A stretch of DNA of 64,000 nt from Halobacillus locisalis (GTDB lineage: Bacteria > Bacillota > Bacilli > Bacillales > Halobacillaceae), in the NCBI RefSeq assembly GCF_013694105.1, contig NZ_JACEFG010000001.1:62001-126000 (forward strand), in the 5' to 3' direction. The notes beneath the pieces were generated by a model. That model did no database searches and had not been told where the DNA came from. It worked only from the letters and a program-made list of their open reading frames with translations. The position numbers and the translations under genes were made by a program. Positions 52,519 through 61,018 of the stretch are shown piece by piece. The stretch's first letter is position 1. Each line of letters opens with the position of its first letter.

Positions 52519-53604
52519 ATGTTCAAGAAAGACGAGACATTGACCATGTTGAAAGATTTAACGGACGCTAAAGGTGTTCCGGGCAATGAGAGAGAAGCGC
52601 GCGACGTCATGAAAAAATACATTTCTCCCTATGCGGACGAAGTGTTCACCGATAACCTGGGTAGCTTAATCGCTAAGAAAGTCGGGAACAAAAAAGGGCC
52701 AAGCGTTATGGTTGCGGGCCACTTGGATGAAGTTGGATTCATGATTACACGCATCGATGACAACGGTTATCTTTATTTCCAAACAGTGGGTGGCTGGTGG
52801 AGCCAAGTAATGCTCGCTCAACGTGTGACAATCATGACGCGTCAAGGCGATCTCACTGGAATCATCGGTTCTAAACCGCCTCACATCCTACCAGCAGAAC
52901 AACGTAAAAAAGCGGTAGAAATCAAGGATATGTTCATCGATATCGGCGCATCTAGTAGAGAAGAGGCTGAAGAATTCGGAGTGAAACCTGGTGATTCCGT
53001 AGTGCCTTACTTTGAGTTCACTCAAATGAAAAACGAAAAAATGTTGCTAGCCAAGGCTTGGGATAACCGTATTGGTTGCGCCATTGCTATTGAAGTACTG
53101 AAGCGTCTAAAAGGTGAAAAACACCCGAACACGGTGTACGGTGTCGGAACGGTTCAGGAGGAAGTCGGACTACGCGGAGCTCGTACAGCTGCCAATATGA
53201 TCAATCCGGATATCGCATTCGGTGTAGACGTAGGTATTGCGGGAGATACTCCAGGAGTTTCTGATAAAGATGCTTCTAGCAAAATGGGTAAAGGCCCTCA
53301 AATCATTCTGTATGATGCGTCTATGATTTCTCATAAAGGCTTGCGTGATTTTGTTACAGATACAGCAGATGAGAAAGAAATCCCTTATCAGTTCGATTCT
53401 CTTGCAGGCGGAGGAACGGATTCCGGTGCTATTCACTTGAGTCATGACGGAGTGCCGGCACTTTCCATTACGATTGCAACACGTTACATCCACTCTCATG
53501 CAGCGATGCTACATCGTGATGATTTCGACAATGCAGTCAACCTAATCGTTGAAGTGATCAAAGGTTTAGACGCAGAGAAAGTCAACGAAATTACATTCAA
53601 CTAA
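52519..53604 (+). CDS. ysdC: M42 family metallo-aminopeptidase (YsdC)
   Basis: A 361-residue M42 (glutamyl/tetrahedral-type) aminopeptidase with two zinc ions. Metal ligands and catalytic residues are in [12 protein letters not shown] (His and Asp, near residues 68-72), [11 protein letters not shown] (Asp), [11 protein letters not shown] (catalytic and ligand Glu), GVDVG and the late RYIHSHAAM His. It is cytoplasmic and probably digests short peptides. ATG 52519 follows AAAAGGAGG. A bidirectional terminator separates it from sspI. Confidence 0.93.
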   Translation: MFKKDETLTMLKDLTDAKGVPGNEREARDVMKKYISPYADEVFTDNLGSLIAKKVGNKKGPSVMVAGHLDEVGFMITRIDDNGYLYFQTVGGWWSQVMLAQRVTIMTRQGDLTGIIGSKPPHILPAEQRKKAVEIKDMFIDIGASSREEAEEFGVKPGDSVVPYFEFTQMKNEKMLLAKAWDNRIGCAIAIEVLKRLKGEKHPNTVYGVGTVQEEVGLRGARTAANMINPDIAFGVDVGIAGDTPGVSDKDASSKMGKGPQIILYDASMISHKGLRDFVTDTADEKEIPYQFDSLAGGGTDSGAIHLSHDGVPALSITIATRYIHSHAAMLHRDDFDNAVNLIVEVIKGLDAEKVNEITFN

Positions 53605-53610
53605 TAAAAA

Positions 53611-53646
53611 AAAGAGCCAGCCCGGCAACGCGGGTTGGCTCTTTTT
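53611..53646. terminator. Bidirectional terminator between ysdC and sspI
   Basis: AAAGAGCCAGCCCG / CGGGTTGGCTCTTT stem (one G-T pair) with a 6-base loop, T-runs on both strands. Confidence 0.87.
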
Positions 53647-53857
53647 ACATTTGCTTCAAGCTGTTTTCAAGTGTATCTAGAATCTCCTGGTGTTCTTGAT
53701 CATCCGAGTTTTCCCAAAGTAGTTCAAAGAACACACCGAGACCAGGAAGCATTTTTTCTTCCCCTTTTTGCAACGCGTCGTCAATCGTTGCTTGTAGTTG
53801 GCTTGCGTCGTGCCCACTGACATTTTGAAGAATGGCTTGACGTAAATTCAAGTTCAT
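53645..53857 (-). CDS. sspI: Small acid-soluble spore protein I
   Basis: A 70-residue SspI, a minor forespore protein packed in the spore core. It begins [15 protein letters not shown] and has the conserved [17 protein letters not shown] segment. ATG 53857 follows AAGGAGGG; the in-frame start at 53881 has none. A sigma-G promoter is expected, but I found no convincing match. In B. subtilis sspI also lies between ysdC-side genes and ysgA. Confidence 0.92.
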   Translation of the reverse strand: MNLNLRQAILQNVSGHDASQLQATIDDALQKGEEKMLPGLGVFFELLWENSDDQEHQEILDTLENSLKQM

Positions 53858-53900
53858 CTGTTCATCCCTCCTTAAAATCATTCATTTCATCAGCATTAGT

Positions 53901-53930
53901 TTGACCAAACAGGAGATAGCTATGTATGAT
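53901..53930 (+). promoter_or_regulatory. Promoter of ysgA
   Basis: TTGACC, 18-base spacer, TATGAT, 36 bases before the start codon. Confidence 0.55.
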
Positions 53931-53965
53931 TAACACAGAAATGAACTAAAAAATGAGGGAAAAAT

Positions 53966-54700
53966 ATGATTACTTCAATACAGAACAACAAAGTGAAAGA
54001 ATGGAAAAAGCTACATAAGCGAAAATACCGTAACCAAGAACAAGCTTTTCTCGTCGAAGGGTTCCATTTGGTTGAGGAAGTCATAAAGAGTGATTTTCTT
54101 GTTAAAGAATTGATTGTACGCGAAGGTGTAGAAATACAGTCTGATGCTGACATTCCTACAACAGAAGTGAGCGGTCAAGTGTTTGATGCGATCGCGGAAA
54201 CCGAAACGCCACAAGGAATTGCAGCTGTCGTGGAGCAGCGATCATTCGACTATGAACCAGGCCGGTGGACATTGATCGTAGATGCTGTCCAAGACCCTGG
54301 AAATCTTGGTACCATGATTCGGACGGCCGATGCAGCAGGTTTCGATCACGTCATCTTAGGAAAAGGCACGGTCGATCCATATAATGATAAAGTCATCCGC
54401 GCCACACAAGGTTCCTTGTTTCACATACCTATATTCCAGGGAGATATCCAAGATTATGTAGGGAAGCTTCAAGAGAAAGGGACACACGTTTGGGCGTCCA
54501 CTTTATCAGACGCTTCCCCTTACAAAAACTTAAATGTACCTGAGAAAGTCGCCCTTATCGTGGGCAATGAAGGTCAAGGGATCGATGATTCTGTCGCAGC
54601 ATTGGCTGATGAGCGCGTGTATATTCCGATATATGGACAAGCGGAGTCCTTGAATGTCGCCATCGCATCAGCTGTTCTTATGTATCATTTGCGAAGCTAG
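53966..54700 (+). CDS. ysgA: TrmH/SpoU family RNA methyltransferase (YsgA)
   Basis: A 244-residue SPOUT methyltransferase using SAM to methylate a 2'-O position in RNA. The N-terminal substrate-binding domain (to about residue 90, with KYRNQEQAFLVEGFHLVEE) precedes the knotted domain with DPGNLGTMIRTADAAGF, LIVGNEGQGI and IPIYGQAESLNVAIASAV, the three SpoU motifs. The target RNA is unknown. It sits between sspI and pheS as B. subtilis ysgA does. ATG 53966 follows GAGGGAAAA. Confidence 0.92.
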   Translation: MITSIQNNKVKEWKKLHKRKYRNQEQAFLVEGFHLVEEVIKSDFLVKELIVREGVEIQSDADIPTTEVSGQVFDAIAETETPQGIAAVVEQRSFDYEPGRWTLIVDAVQDPGNLGTMIRTADAAGFDHVILGKGTVDPYNDKVIRATQGSLFHIPIFQGDIQDYVGKLQEKGTHVWASTLSDASPYKNLNVPEKVALIVGNEGQGIDDSVAALADERVYIPIYGQAESLNVAIASAVLMYHLRS

Positions 54701-54702
54701 GC

Positions 54703-54731
54703 TTGCAAATTCGTGAGTCATTGACTATAAT
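54703..54731 (+). promoter_or_regulatory. Promoter of the pheST leader
   Basis: TTGCAA, 17-base spacer, TATAAT, immediately after the ysgA stop codon. Confidence 0.8.
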
Positions 54732-54739
54732 TTAAAATT

Positions 54740-54998
54740 AGTTAGAATCACATACCCAAAAGCGAAGACAGAGCAAAGTAAATTTTTGCATCATCGATTC
54801 AGGGAAGAAGCATCATAGACTGGAAATGCTTCTATCGTGGCAATGATTGAAATTTCACTCTTGAGCTGACCTTTAGAAGGTCCGGCATTGATGTCGTTAT
54901 TCAATCCAAAGTGGGCACTAATAATGTGTCAACAAGGGTGGTACCGCGAAACAACCATACAAGTCTCGTCCCTTTTTTAAGGGATGGGACTTTTTTAT
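54740..54998 (+). ncRNA. T-box riboswitch, phenylalanine-specific, upstream of pheS
   Basis: The T-box sequence GGGTGGTACCGCG is at 54937-54949; the terminator (GTCTCGTCCC / GGGATGGGAC and six T) ends near 54997. The specifier codon is read as TTC (Phe) at 54854-54856 before ACTCTTGAGC. The 5' limit is approximate. Uncharged tRNA-Phe should allow transcription into pheST. Confidence 0.92.
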
Positions 54999-55022
54999 TT
55001 TTCTTGAAGGAGGAAGGAAATC

Positions 55023-56057
55023 ATGAAGGAACGTTTAGAGCAGTTAAAACAAGAAGCCTTGCAGAAGGTTGAACAAGCAGAAAATGTTCAAGGATTGAAA
55101 GACGTACGCGTAGAGTACTTAGGAAAAAAAGGACCTATCACAGAAGTACTTAGAGGGATGGGGAAACTTTCGAAAGAAGAGCGTCCTGTCATCGGGCAAT
55201 TAGCGAACGATGTACGTGAACAGATTGCAGAAGCGATTGAGACGAAGCAAACGCGCCTTGAAGATGAAGCGTTAGAAAAGCAGTTGGAAGAAGAAAGCAT
55301 TGATGTAACGCTTCCTGGACGACCTGTTCAAGTAGGTGGACCGCACTTGCTGACTAGCATTGTAGAGGAAATTGAAGATCTATTTATCGGAATGGGTTTC
55401 GAAATCAAAGAAGGCCCGGAAGTGGAAACGGATTACTATAATTTCGAGGCATTGAATTTGCCGAAGGGTCATCCTGCTCGTGATATGCAAGACTCCTTCT
55501 ATATAACGGAAGAGCTTCTGTTGCGTACCCACACGTCCCCTGTACAAGCACGGACAATGGGGCAAAAAGACGGAAGTGAAGTCGTCAAGATGATTTGCCC
55601 AGGGAAAGTCTACCGTCGTGATACCGACGATGCAACACACTCTCACCAGTTCACTCAGCTTGAAGGTTTACTTGTAGACAAAGATGTTCGAATGAGTGAC
55701 TTGAAAGGTGTATTGAATGCGTTCGCGAAGCAAATGTTCGGTGACGATCGTGATATTCGCCTTCGTCCAAGCTTCTTCCCTTTTACAGAGCCGTCTGTTG
55801 AAATGGATATCTCCTGTAAAGTATGTGGAGGAGAAGGATGTTCGGTTTGTAAGCAAACAGGTTGGATTGAAATCTTAGGTGGTGGAATGGTGCACCCGAA
55901 CGTACTTGAAATGGCTGGGTATGACCCGAAAGAATACTCAGGATTTGCATTCGGAATGGGACCAGAACGAATCGCCATGTTGAAATACGGTGTCGATGAT
56001 ATCCGGAACTTCTACACAAACGACGCACGATTCTTAAAACAATACCACAAAGCCTAA
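55023..56057 (+). CDS. pheS: Phenylalanyl-tRNA synthetase alpha subunit
   Basis: A 344-residue catalytic subunit of the alpha2-beta2 class II enzyme. An N-terminal coiled coil (to about residue 85) contacts the tRNA; class II motifs follow, including [19 protein letters not shown] (positions 136-154), the motif 2 strand with [16 protein letters not shown] and motif 3 [20 protein letters not shown] 55023 follows GGAGGAAGG. It is 15 bases from pheT and under the T-box. Confidence 0.96.
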   Translation: MKERLEQLKQEALQKVEQAENVQGLKDVRVEYLGKKGPITEVLRGMGKLSKEERPVIGQLANDVREQIAEAIETKQTRLEDEALEKQLEEESIDVTLPGRPVQVGGPHLLTSIVEEIEDLFIGMGFEIKEGPEVETDYYNFEALNLPKGHPARDMQDSFYITEELLLRTHTSPVQARTMGQKDGSEVVKMICPGKVYRRDTDDATHSHQFTQLEGLLVDKDVRMSDLKGVLNAFAKQMFGDDRDIRLRPSFFPFTEPSVEMDISCKVCGGEGCSVCKQTGWIEILGGGMVHPNVLEMAGYDPKEYSGFAFGMGPERIAMLKYGVDDIRNFYTNDARFLKQYHKA

Positions 56058-56072
56058 AGGAGGAGACGACTG

Positions 56073-58499
56073 ATGCTCGTATCATTAAACTGGTTGAAAG
56101 ATTATATTGATGTAAGCGACTATACACCAGAAGAATTAGCAGAAATCATTACAAAGACAGGAATAGAAGTTGAAAGTGTGGAGCCTGTAGCCGAGGCGGC
56201 TCAAGGTGTCGTAGTAGGGTATGTAAAGTCCTGTGAACAACACCCGAACGCGGATAAGCTATCTCTTTGCCAAGTCGATGTAGGGGAAGAGACATTGCAA
56301 ATTGTTTGCGGTGCTCCCAATATCGCACAAGGCCAAAAAGTGGCTGTTGCCACACCAGGCGCTGTTCTTCCTGGAAACTTCAAGATTAAGAAGACTAAAC
56401 TTCGTGGCGAAGCGTCCAATGGAATGATTTGTTCCTTACAAGAGCTTGGCGTCAACGAAAAAGAGGTGCCTGAAGAATATAAAGAGGGCATTTTCGTCTT
56501 TCCTGACGACGTTGAAGCGGGTGAGGACGCAATCTCCTTGCTTAATCTCGATGATAAAATCATTGAACTTGGCTTAACGCCGAACCGCTCAGACGCATTG
56601 AGCATGGCGGGAGTCGCTTATGAGGTCGCCGCGGCGATTGACGGAAGCTATACATTAGCAGAAGAGAATGTGAAAGAGTCTGAAGAAGCGGCCTCTGATT
56701 ACATCTCTGTTAACGTAGAAGACGAAAAGGCGAACCCGTACTACGGGGCGTTCGTGATAAAAGACATAGAAGTCAGACCCGCTCCTTTATGGATGAGAAA
56801 TCGACTTACAGCTGCCGGCATCCGTCCGATCAACAATGTCGTCGATATTACTAACTATGTGCTACTTGAATATGGTCAACCTCTCCACGCCTTTGACTAT
56901 GACCGATTCGGCACAAAGACGATCGTGACTCGCAGAGCGAATGATGGAGAAGTCATTACCACTCTTGATGATCAGGAGCGGACTTTAACTCAAGATCACT
57001 TAGTCATCACAAACGGCGAGGAAGCGCACGCTATTGCTGGTGTAATGGGAGGAGCAAAATCAGAAGTTCAAGACGATACGACAACGTTGATTTTAGAAGC
57101 CGCTTATTTCGCCCCTTCTATTGTCCGTCAATCTTCAAAAGATCATGGATTACGCAGTGAATCGAGCACGCGTTTTGAAAAGGGCGTAGATCCTAACCGA
57201 GTAGAACGTGCCGGCAAACGTGCCTGTGAGTTATTACAGAAGTATGCCAATGGCACGGTGTTAGGTGATGTCGTGAGCTTTGATGAGTTAGATCGCTCTG
57301 AAAAACAAGTGACGATAGAAACGAGTCTCATCAACAAGCGTCTAGGGACAGACATTTCTCATGAAGAAATCGGTCAAATCCTTCGCCGATTACAGTTCAC
57401 ATTCGTTCAGGACGGCGAAGCTTTCCATATATCGGTTCCGACACGCCGCGGGGATATTGAGCGTTTTGAAGACATGCTTGAAGAAGTTGCTCGAATTTAT
57501 GGCTATGATAATCTGCCGTTCACTCTACCAGCAGGTGCAAATCAAGCTGGAGGACTATCTCTCAACCAACAACTAAAGCGTAAGATGAAGACGTATTTTG
57601 AAGGTGCTGGATTAAACGAGACGATTACGTATTCCTTAACGAAAGAACCTTGGGCTAAGATGCTGGTAAGTCCAGAAGTCCAACGTGAAGCGGCTTCACC
57701 TGTAGGTCTTGCGATGCCGATGAGTGAAGAACACAGTCATTTGCGTTTAAGTATTCTGCCGGAACTTCTTCAGTCGCTTTCTTATAATGTAGCTCGTAAA
57801 CAAAACGACCTCGCTTATTATGAGATCGGAACAGTCTTCATCAGCGACGAAGAAAAAGTCCGCACACAACCAAAAGAAGTGTTGCGTGCTTCTGGTGCAT
57901 TAACAGGAGAATGGTTAGCTCACCCATGGCAACAAGAGAAGAAGATGGTGGACTTCTTTGTTGTGAAAGGAATTGTAGAAGGGCTGAGTGAACAATTAGA
58001 TATATCGTTCACGTACGAAAAATCAAGACTTCCACAGATGCACCCAGGCCGCACAGCTATTATTAAGGCAGGCGATAAGGAAGTCGGTTTCATAGGTCAA
58101 GTCCACCCGAAACTACAAAAAGAATTCGGTTTGAAAGAAACGTATGTGTTTGATTTGAATGCTGAAGAGTTGATGGAGCAATATACCAAAGAAGAAGCGT
58201 TCCAGGCCATCCCACGTTATCCATCTGTATCTAGAGATATTGCTCTAGTCGTAGATGAGGATGTCGCAGCAGGAGCGATTGCTGAGACTATTTCTGAAGC
58301 GGGTGCTCCTCTCGTCAAAGATGTACGTGTGTTTGACTTATACCAAGGAGAACACTTGGAAGATGGGAAGAAGTCATTAGCCTTCAACTTGCTTTATCTC
58401 GATCCGATGCGTACGCTGAAAGATCAGGAAGTGGAAGAAGCGCACAATCACATTTTACAATCAGTCAAAGATCAACATGCAGCAGAACTAAGAAGTTAA
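56073..58499 (+). CDS. pheT: Phenylalanyl-tRNA synthetase beta subunit
   Basis: An 808-residue beta subunit. Domains in order: an EMAP/OB-type tRNA-binding domain (about 40-150, CEQHPNADKLSLCQVD), the B3/B4 editing domain (about 210-385, PINNVVDITNYVLLE and the FEKGVDPNRV segment), the B5 domain (about 400-475), a catalytic-like core and the C-terminal FDX-ACB domain (from about 715, RYPSVSRDIALVVDEDV). The editing domain removes mischarged Tyr. ATG 56073 follows AAAGGAGG. A strong terminator follows. Confidence 0.96.
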   Translation: MLVSLNWLKDYIDVSDYTPEELAEIITKTGIEVESVEPVAEAAQGVVVGYVKSCEQHPNADKLSLCQVDVGEETLQIVCGAPNIAQGQKVAVATPGAVLPGNFKIKKTKLRGEASNGMICSLQELGVNEKEVPEEYKEGIFVFPDDVEAGEDAISLLNLDDKIIELGLTPNRSDALSMAGVAYEVAAAIDGSYTLAEENVKESEEAASDYISVNVEDEKANPYYGAFVIKDIEVRPAPLWMRNRLTAAGIRPINNVVDITNYVLLEYGQPLHAFDYDRFGTKTIVTRRANDGEVITTLDDQERTLTQDHLVITNGEEAHAIAGVMGGAKSEVQDDTTTLILEAAYFAPSIVRQSSKDHGLRSESSTRFEKGVDPNRVERAGKRACELLQKYANGTVLGDVVSFDELDRSEKQVTIETSLINKRLGTDISHEEIGQILRRLQFTFVQDGEAFHISVPTRRGDIERFEDMLEEVARIYGYDNLPFTLPAGANQAGGLSLNQQLKRKMKTYFEGAGLNETITYSLTKEPWAKMLVSPEVQREAASPVGLAMPMSEEHSHLRLSILPELLQSLSYNVARKQNDLAYYEIGTVFISDEEKVRTQPKEVLRASGALTGEWLAHPWQQEKKMVDFFVVKGIVEGLSEQLDISFTYEKSRLPQMHPGRTAIIKAGDKEVGFIGQVHPKLQKEFGLKETYVFDLNAEELMEQYTKEEAFQAIPRYPSVSRDIALVVDEDVAAGAIAETISEAGAPLVKDVRVFDLYQGEHLEDGKKSLAFNLLYLDPMRTLKDQEVEEAHNHILQSVKDQHAAELRS

Positions 58500-58505
58500 G
58501 TCAGG

Positions 58506-58543
58506 AAAAAAAGTGTACCGGTTTATGCCGGTACACTTTTTTT
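58506..58543 (+). terminator. Terminator of pheST
   Basis: The stem AAAAAGTGTACCGG / CCGGTACACTTTTT with 6-base loop TTTATG. The same stem recurs at 58982 with a different loop. Confidence 0.92.
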
Positions 58544-58592
58544 AGAGTGCCTGAGAAAGGTACTTTCGGTTCTTCAAAGGTGAGGAGGGTCC

Positions 58593-58715
58593 GGTGGCGT
58601 GGAAACGACTCCCTTTCCGCAGGAGGCGGTGAGCTTCCTCGGATCGCTTTCGCGTCCTGCGGGATCTCACCCAAGCCTCAGGATCCTGCAGGAGTGTCGC
58701 CGTTTCCACGCCACC
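58593..58715 (-). repeat. Dispersed palindromic element, copy C
   Basis: The arms GGTGGCGTGGAAACG (58593-58607) and CGTTTCCACGCCACC (58701-58715) are perfect complements over 15 bases. The interior, read on the minus strand, has GACACTCCTGCAGGA, GAGGCTTGGGTGAGATCCCGC and GGAAAGGGAGTCG, a diverged form of the family core. Confidence 0.7.
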
Positions 58716-58817
58716 TTGCGAGAGGAAGTGTGAACCTATTGAAATCACCTACAAGAAGGGCTTCTACGGATAAACGCCATTGTTTGGCAAGGTTCTGTTT
58801 CCACTACTTGTAGCATA

Positions 58818-58938
58818 GCGGGATGGAAAACGGGGAGACTCCCGCGGGAGAAGGAACCAGGCGAGACCCCACAGAGAGTGTTAACGTACAAGGAGGCTTG
58901 CCGGCTCCCCCGCAGGAAGCGAGTCGTTTTCCATCCCA
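58818..58938 (+). repeat. Dispersed palindromic element, copy D
   Basis: The arms GGGATGGAAAAC and GTTTTCCATCCC are perfect complements. The core has GAGACTCCCGCGGGAG, AGGCGAGACCCCACAG, GAGGCTTGCCGGC and AAGCGAGTCG. It is in the opposite sense to copies A and C and about 100 bases from C. Confidence 0.72.
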
Positions 58939-58981
58939 CGGCATTCTTATATGATTTAACAGAACCTTCTTCAACAGCCTG

Positions 58982-59017
58982 AAAAAAGTGTACCGGATTA
59001 TTCCGGTACACTTTTTT
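58982..59017. terminator. Terminator of rnhC, same stem as the pheST terminator
   Basis: AAAAAAGTGTACCGG / CCGGTACACTTTTTT with loop ATTATT. It overlaps the 3' end of rnhC and can act on the minus strand as well as the plus strand. Confidence 0.85.
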
Positions 59018-59942
59018 ATACAAGTTTTTTGGCTTTTTGCGTAGTAGCGAAGTGCACTTTCGCAAGCTCCTCTAATTTATCTTCCCCATAATGCCGGATA
59101 ACGGCTGCTGCTGCCTTGTCCACTTTCGAAGAGGCTCCTTTTGGAATCGGTAAACCTGTATCGAATTCAAGTGTATTCATAGCTTTAACAAATGCTGAAC
59201 GCGCAATGATGGAGGCGACAGCCACGGCGATGGAGTAACTTTCTGCTTTTGTCATAAAGTAGACGTTATCTTGTAACTGATATCCTTCACTTCTGAGGTG
59301 CTTCTGATAAACAGTCGGTTGAGCGAACTGATCGATCAAGATGCCCTCGGGTTTCTCAGGCTCTATTTTTTCTAACACTTTATTGAGTGCTTGGTGATGG
59401 AGAAGAGCTTTCATCTTGCCTTGTGACCACCCTTTGCGTTGCCATTGGTTATATTTCTTGTTTTGTAGACGAAGTAAACTATAAGGGATCTTAAGCTCGA
59501 CAACCCTCTTGGCAAGGTCGGTGATTTGCGCATCGGAGAGGTGTTTCGAGTCTTTCACACCTATGGCTTTCAAGTGCGAAATTTGATGCTCTTGAACATA
59601 AGCTGCGGCAACAGTTATGGGTCCGAAGTAGTCGCCTGTCCCTGCTTCATCCGATCCGATGTGGGATTTAGTGAATAAAGATTGGTCAGGGTGAAAGGCA
59701 TGGGTTTCTTTCGTTTTCTTCGGCTTACTTCCAGTTGACTGAGCGCTGCCCCATTGATTGGCCTCTGTTTCCGGGCTCTTACCTTGAAACAGGACCTTCC
59801 CGGATAAGTAAGCTGTGATGGTGCAGGAAGGAGTCTTCGCTGCAAAGTATGCGTTTGCGGGCGTCGCTTTTAGTTGGCGGTCATAATGCTTTTTCATGGA
59901 ATCCAACTTAGATTTCGGAATCGTAAGTACAATTTGTGGCAT
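59016..59942 (-). CDS. rnhC: Ribonuclease HIII
   Basis: A 308-residue RNase HIII, which cuts the RNA strand of RNA-DNA hybrids. The N-terminal TBP-like substrate-binding domain (to about residue 85) precedes the catalytic domain with GSDEAGTGDYFGP (Asp-Glu pair near residue 98), VKDSKHLSD and the IDQFAQP and ASIIARSAF segments that carry the other acidic residues. ATG 59942 follows AAAGGA on the minus strand. It is divergent from zapA, as in B. subtilis. Confidence 0.94.
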   Translation of the reverse strand: MPQIVLTIPKSKLDSMKKHYDRQLKATPANAYFAAKTPSCTITAYLSGKVLFQGKSPETEANQWGSAQSTGSKPKKTKETHAFHPDQSLFTKSHIGSDEAGTGDYFGPITVAAAYVQEHQISHLKAIGVKDSKHLSDAQITDLAKRVVELKIPYSLLRLQNKKYNQWQRKGWSQGKMKALLHHQALNKVLEKIEPEKPEGILIDQFAQPTVYQKHLRSEGYQLQDNVYFMTKAESYSIAVAVASIIARSAFVKAMNTLEFDTGLPIPKGASSKVDKAAAAVIRHYGEDKLEELAKVHFATTQKAKKLV

Positions 59943-60106
59943 AAGTCTATCCTTTCATGACTGAAATCATTGTTTCCTACATCTCTTCATTATAACAAAG
60001 CGCACTAGTAAAAAGAACATTTGCGAAAAACATCCATATCGGTTTCCTAATTGGAAAACTTCATGTTAATATTAAGTTTAGGATTGAGAAACTAGGGGGT
60101 ATGAAC

Positions 60107-60394
60107 GTGTCGCAGTCAGACCATGAGAAAAAAAGAATTACAGTGGAGATCAATAAACGTTCTTACACTATAGTTGGTCATGAAGAGCCCCATCATATCC
60201 GTATGGTATCCAGCCTTGTCGATCAGAAGATGCGTGAGATTCATGAAGCCAACCCAAGTTTAGATACGGCTAAACTTGCCGTATTGACAGCTGTGAATAC
60301 AATGAATGAATATATAAAACTTAAAGAAGAATGTACGGAATTGATGAACTATATCGAAAAGAAAGAGGAAGAGGACAAAAAGAATCATGATTGA
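60107..60394 (+). CDS. zapA: Cell division protein ZapA
   Basis: A 95-residue ZapA, which bundles FtsZ filaments at the division site. The N-terminal domain (RITVEINKRSYTIVG) is followed by the ANPSLDTAKLAVLTAVNTMNEY motif (positions 50-71) and a C-terminal coiled coil that ends in a charged tail. The start GTG 60107 is preferred (AGGGGG seven bases before); ATG 60101 is nearly fused to that site. It overlaps the cvpA-like gene by eight bases, so the two are translationally coupled. Confidence 0.9.
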   Translation: MSQSDHEKKRITVEINKRSYTIVGHEEPHHIRMVSSLVDQKMREIHEANPSLDTAKLAVLTAVNTMNEYIKLKEECTELMNYIEKKEEEDKKNHD

Positions 60395-60929
60395 TTTATT
60401 ATTATTATTTATCTTACTAATTGGTGTATTAACAGGATTGAAAAGAGGATTCATCTTACAACTATTCCATTTAATCGGATTCATTGTTGCTTTTATCGTA
60501 GCTGCTTTATACTATGATGATTTGTCACCGAAATTAACGCTATGGGTTCCTTACCCTGAATTACCAGAAGATACGGCATGGGCTGTATTTGTTGAGAATC
60601 TGCCTTTAGAACAAGCTTTCTATAATGCGGTTGCATTTGCGGCGTTATTTTTTGGTGTGAAGATTATCTTACATATAATTGCTTCTATGCTCGACTTCGT
60701 TTCAGAATTGCCAATACTGAATTCATTAAACAGTGTGCTCGGTGGTATTCTTGGATTTGTGGAGACTTATGTGATCATGTTTGTGATTTTATACATAGCG
60801 GCACTTGTTCCTTTAGAAATGGTACAGAATGCATTGGATGGCTCATTGATTGCCCAATTGATGATTGAACATACTCCAGTGTTTTCAGATCAGTTGAGAA
60901 CACTATGGATTGAACATGTAGCTGGCTGA
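60387..60929 (+). CDS. yshB: CvpA family membrane protein (YshB)
   Basis: A 180-residue protein with four membrane helices (about residues 2-14, 22-42, 68-88, 108-136). The N-terminal LLFILLIGVLTGLKRGFILQ motif (positions 5-24) is typical of CvpA, first linked to colicin V production in E. coli; the usual role is unknown. The overlap with zapA and the position before polX and mutS2 are as in B. subtilis. A terminator follows. Confidence 0.9.
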   Translation: MIDLLLLFILLIGVLTGLKRGFILQLFHLIGFIVAFIVAALYYDDLSPKLTLWVPYPELPEDTAWAVFVENLPLEQAFYNAVAFAALFFGVKIILHIIASMLDFVSELPILNSLNSVLGGILGFVETYVIMFVILYIAALVPLEMVQNALDGSLIAQLMIEHTPVFSDQLRTLWIEHVAG

Positions 60930-60954
60930 TGGAAGTAAAGATGCGTTTTGAATG

Positions 60955-60990
60955 AAAGCCGCTATGATTTAGATCATGGCGGCTTTTTTT
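60955..60990 (+). terminator. Terminator of zapA-yshB
   Basis: AAAGCCGCTATGAT / ATCATGGCGGCTTT stem (one G-T pair), 4-base loop, T-run. Confidence 0.9.
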
Positions 60991-61018
60991 CGTCATTAAC
61001 CCATAAAGGAGAAGATCA

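Noticed and set aside
53858-53935. Sigma-G promoter for sspI
   Set aside because: CAAACTA and CATACATA were considered as -10 elements, but neither has a fitting -35 at 17-18 bases.
58547-58813. An 88-codon plus-strand frame, and minus-strand frames, after pheT
   Set aside because: They are made of repeats C and D. The GC-rich repeat lacks stop codons by composition.
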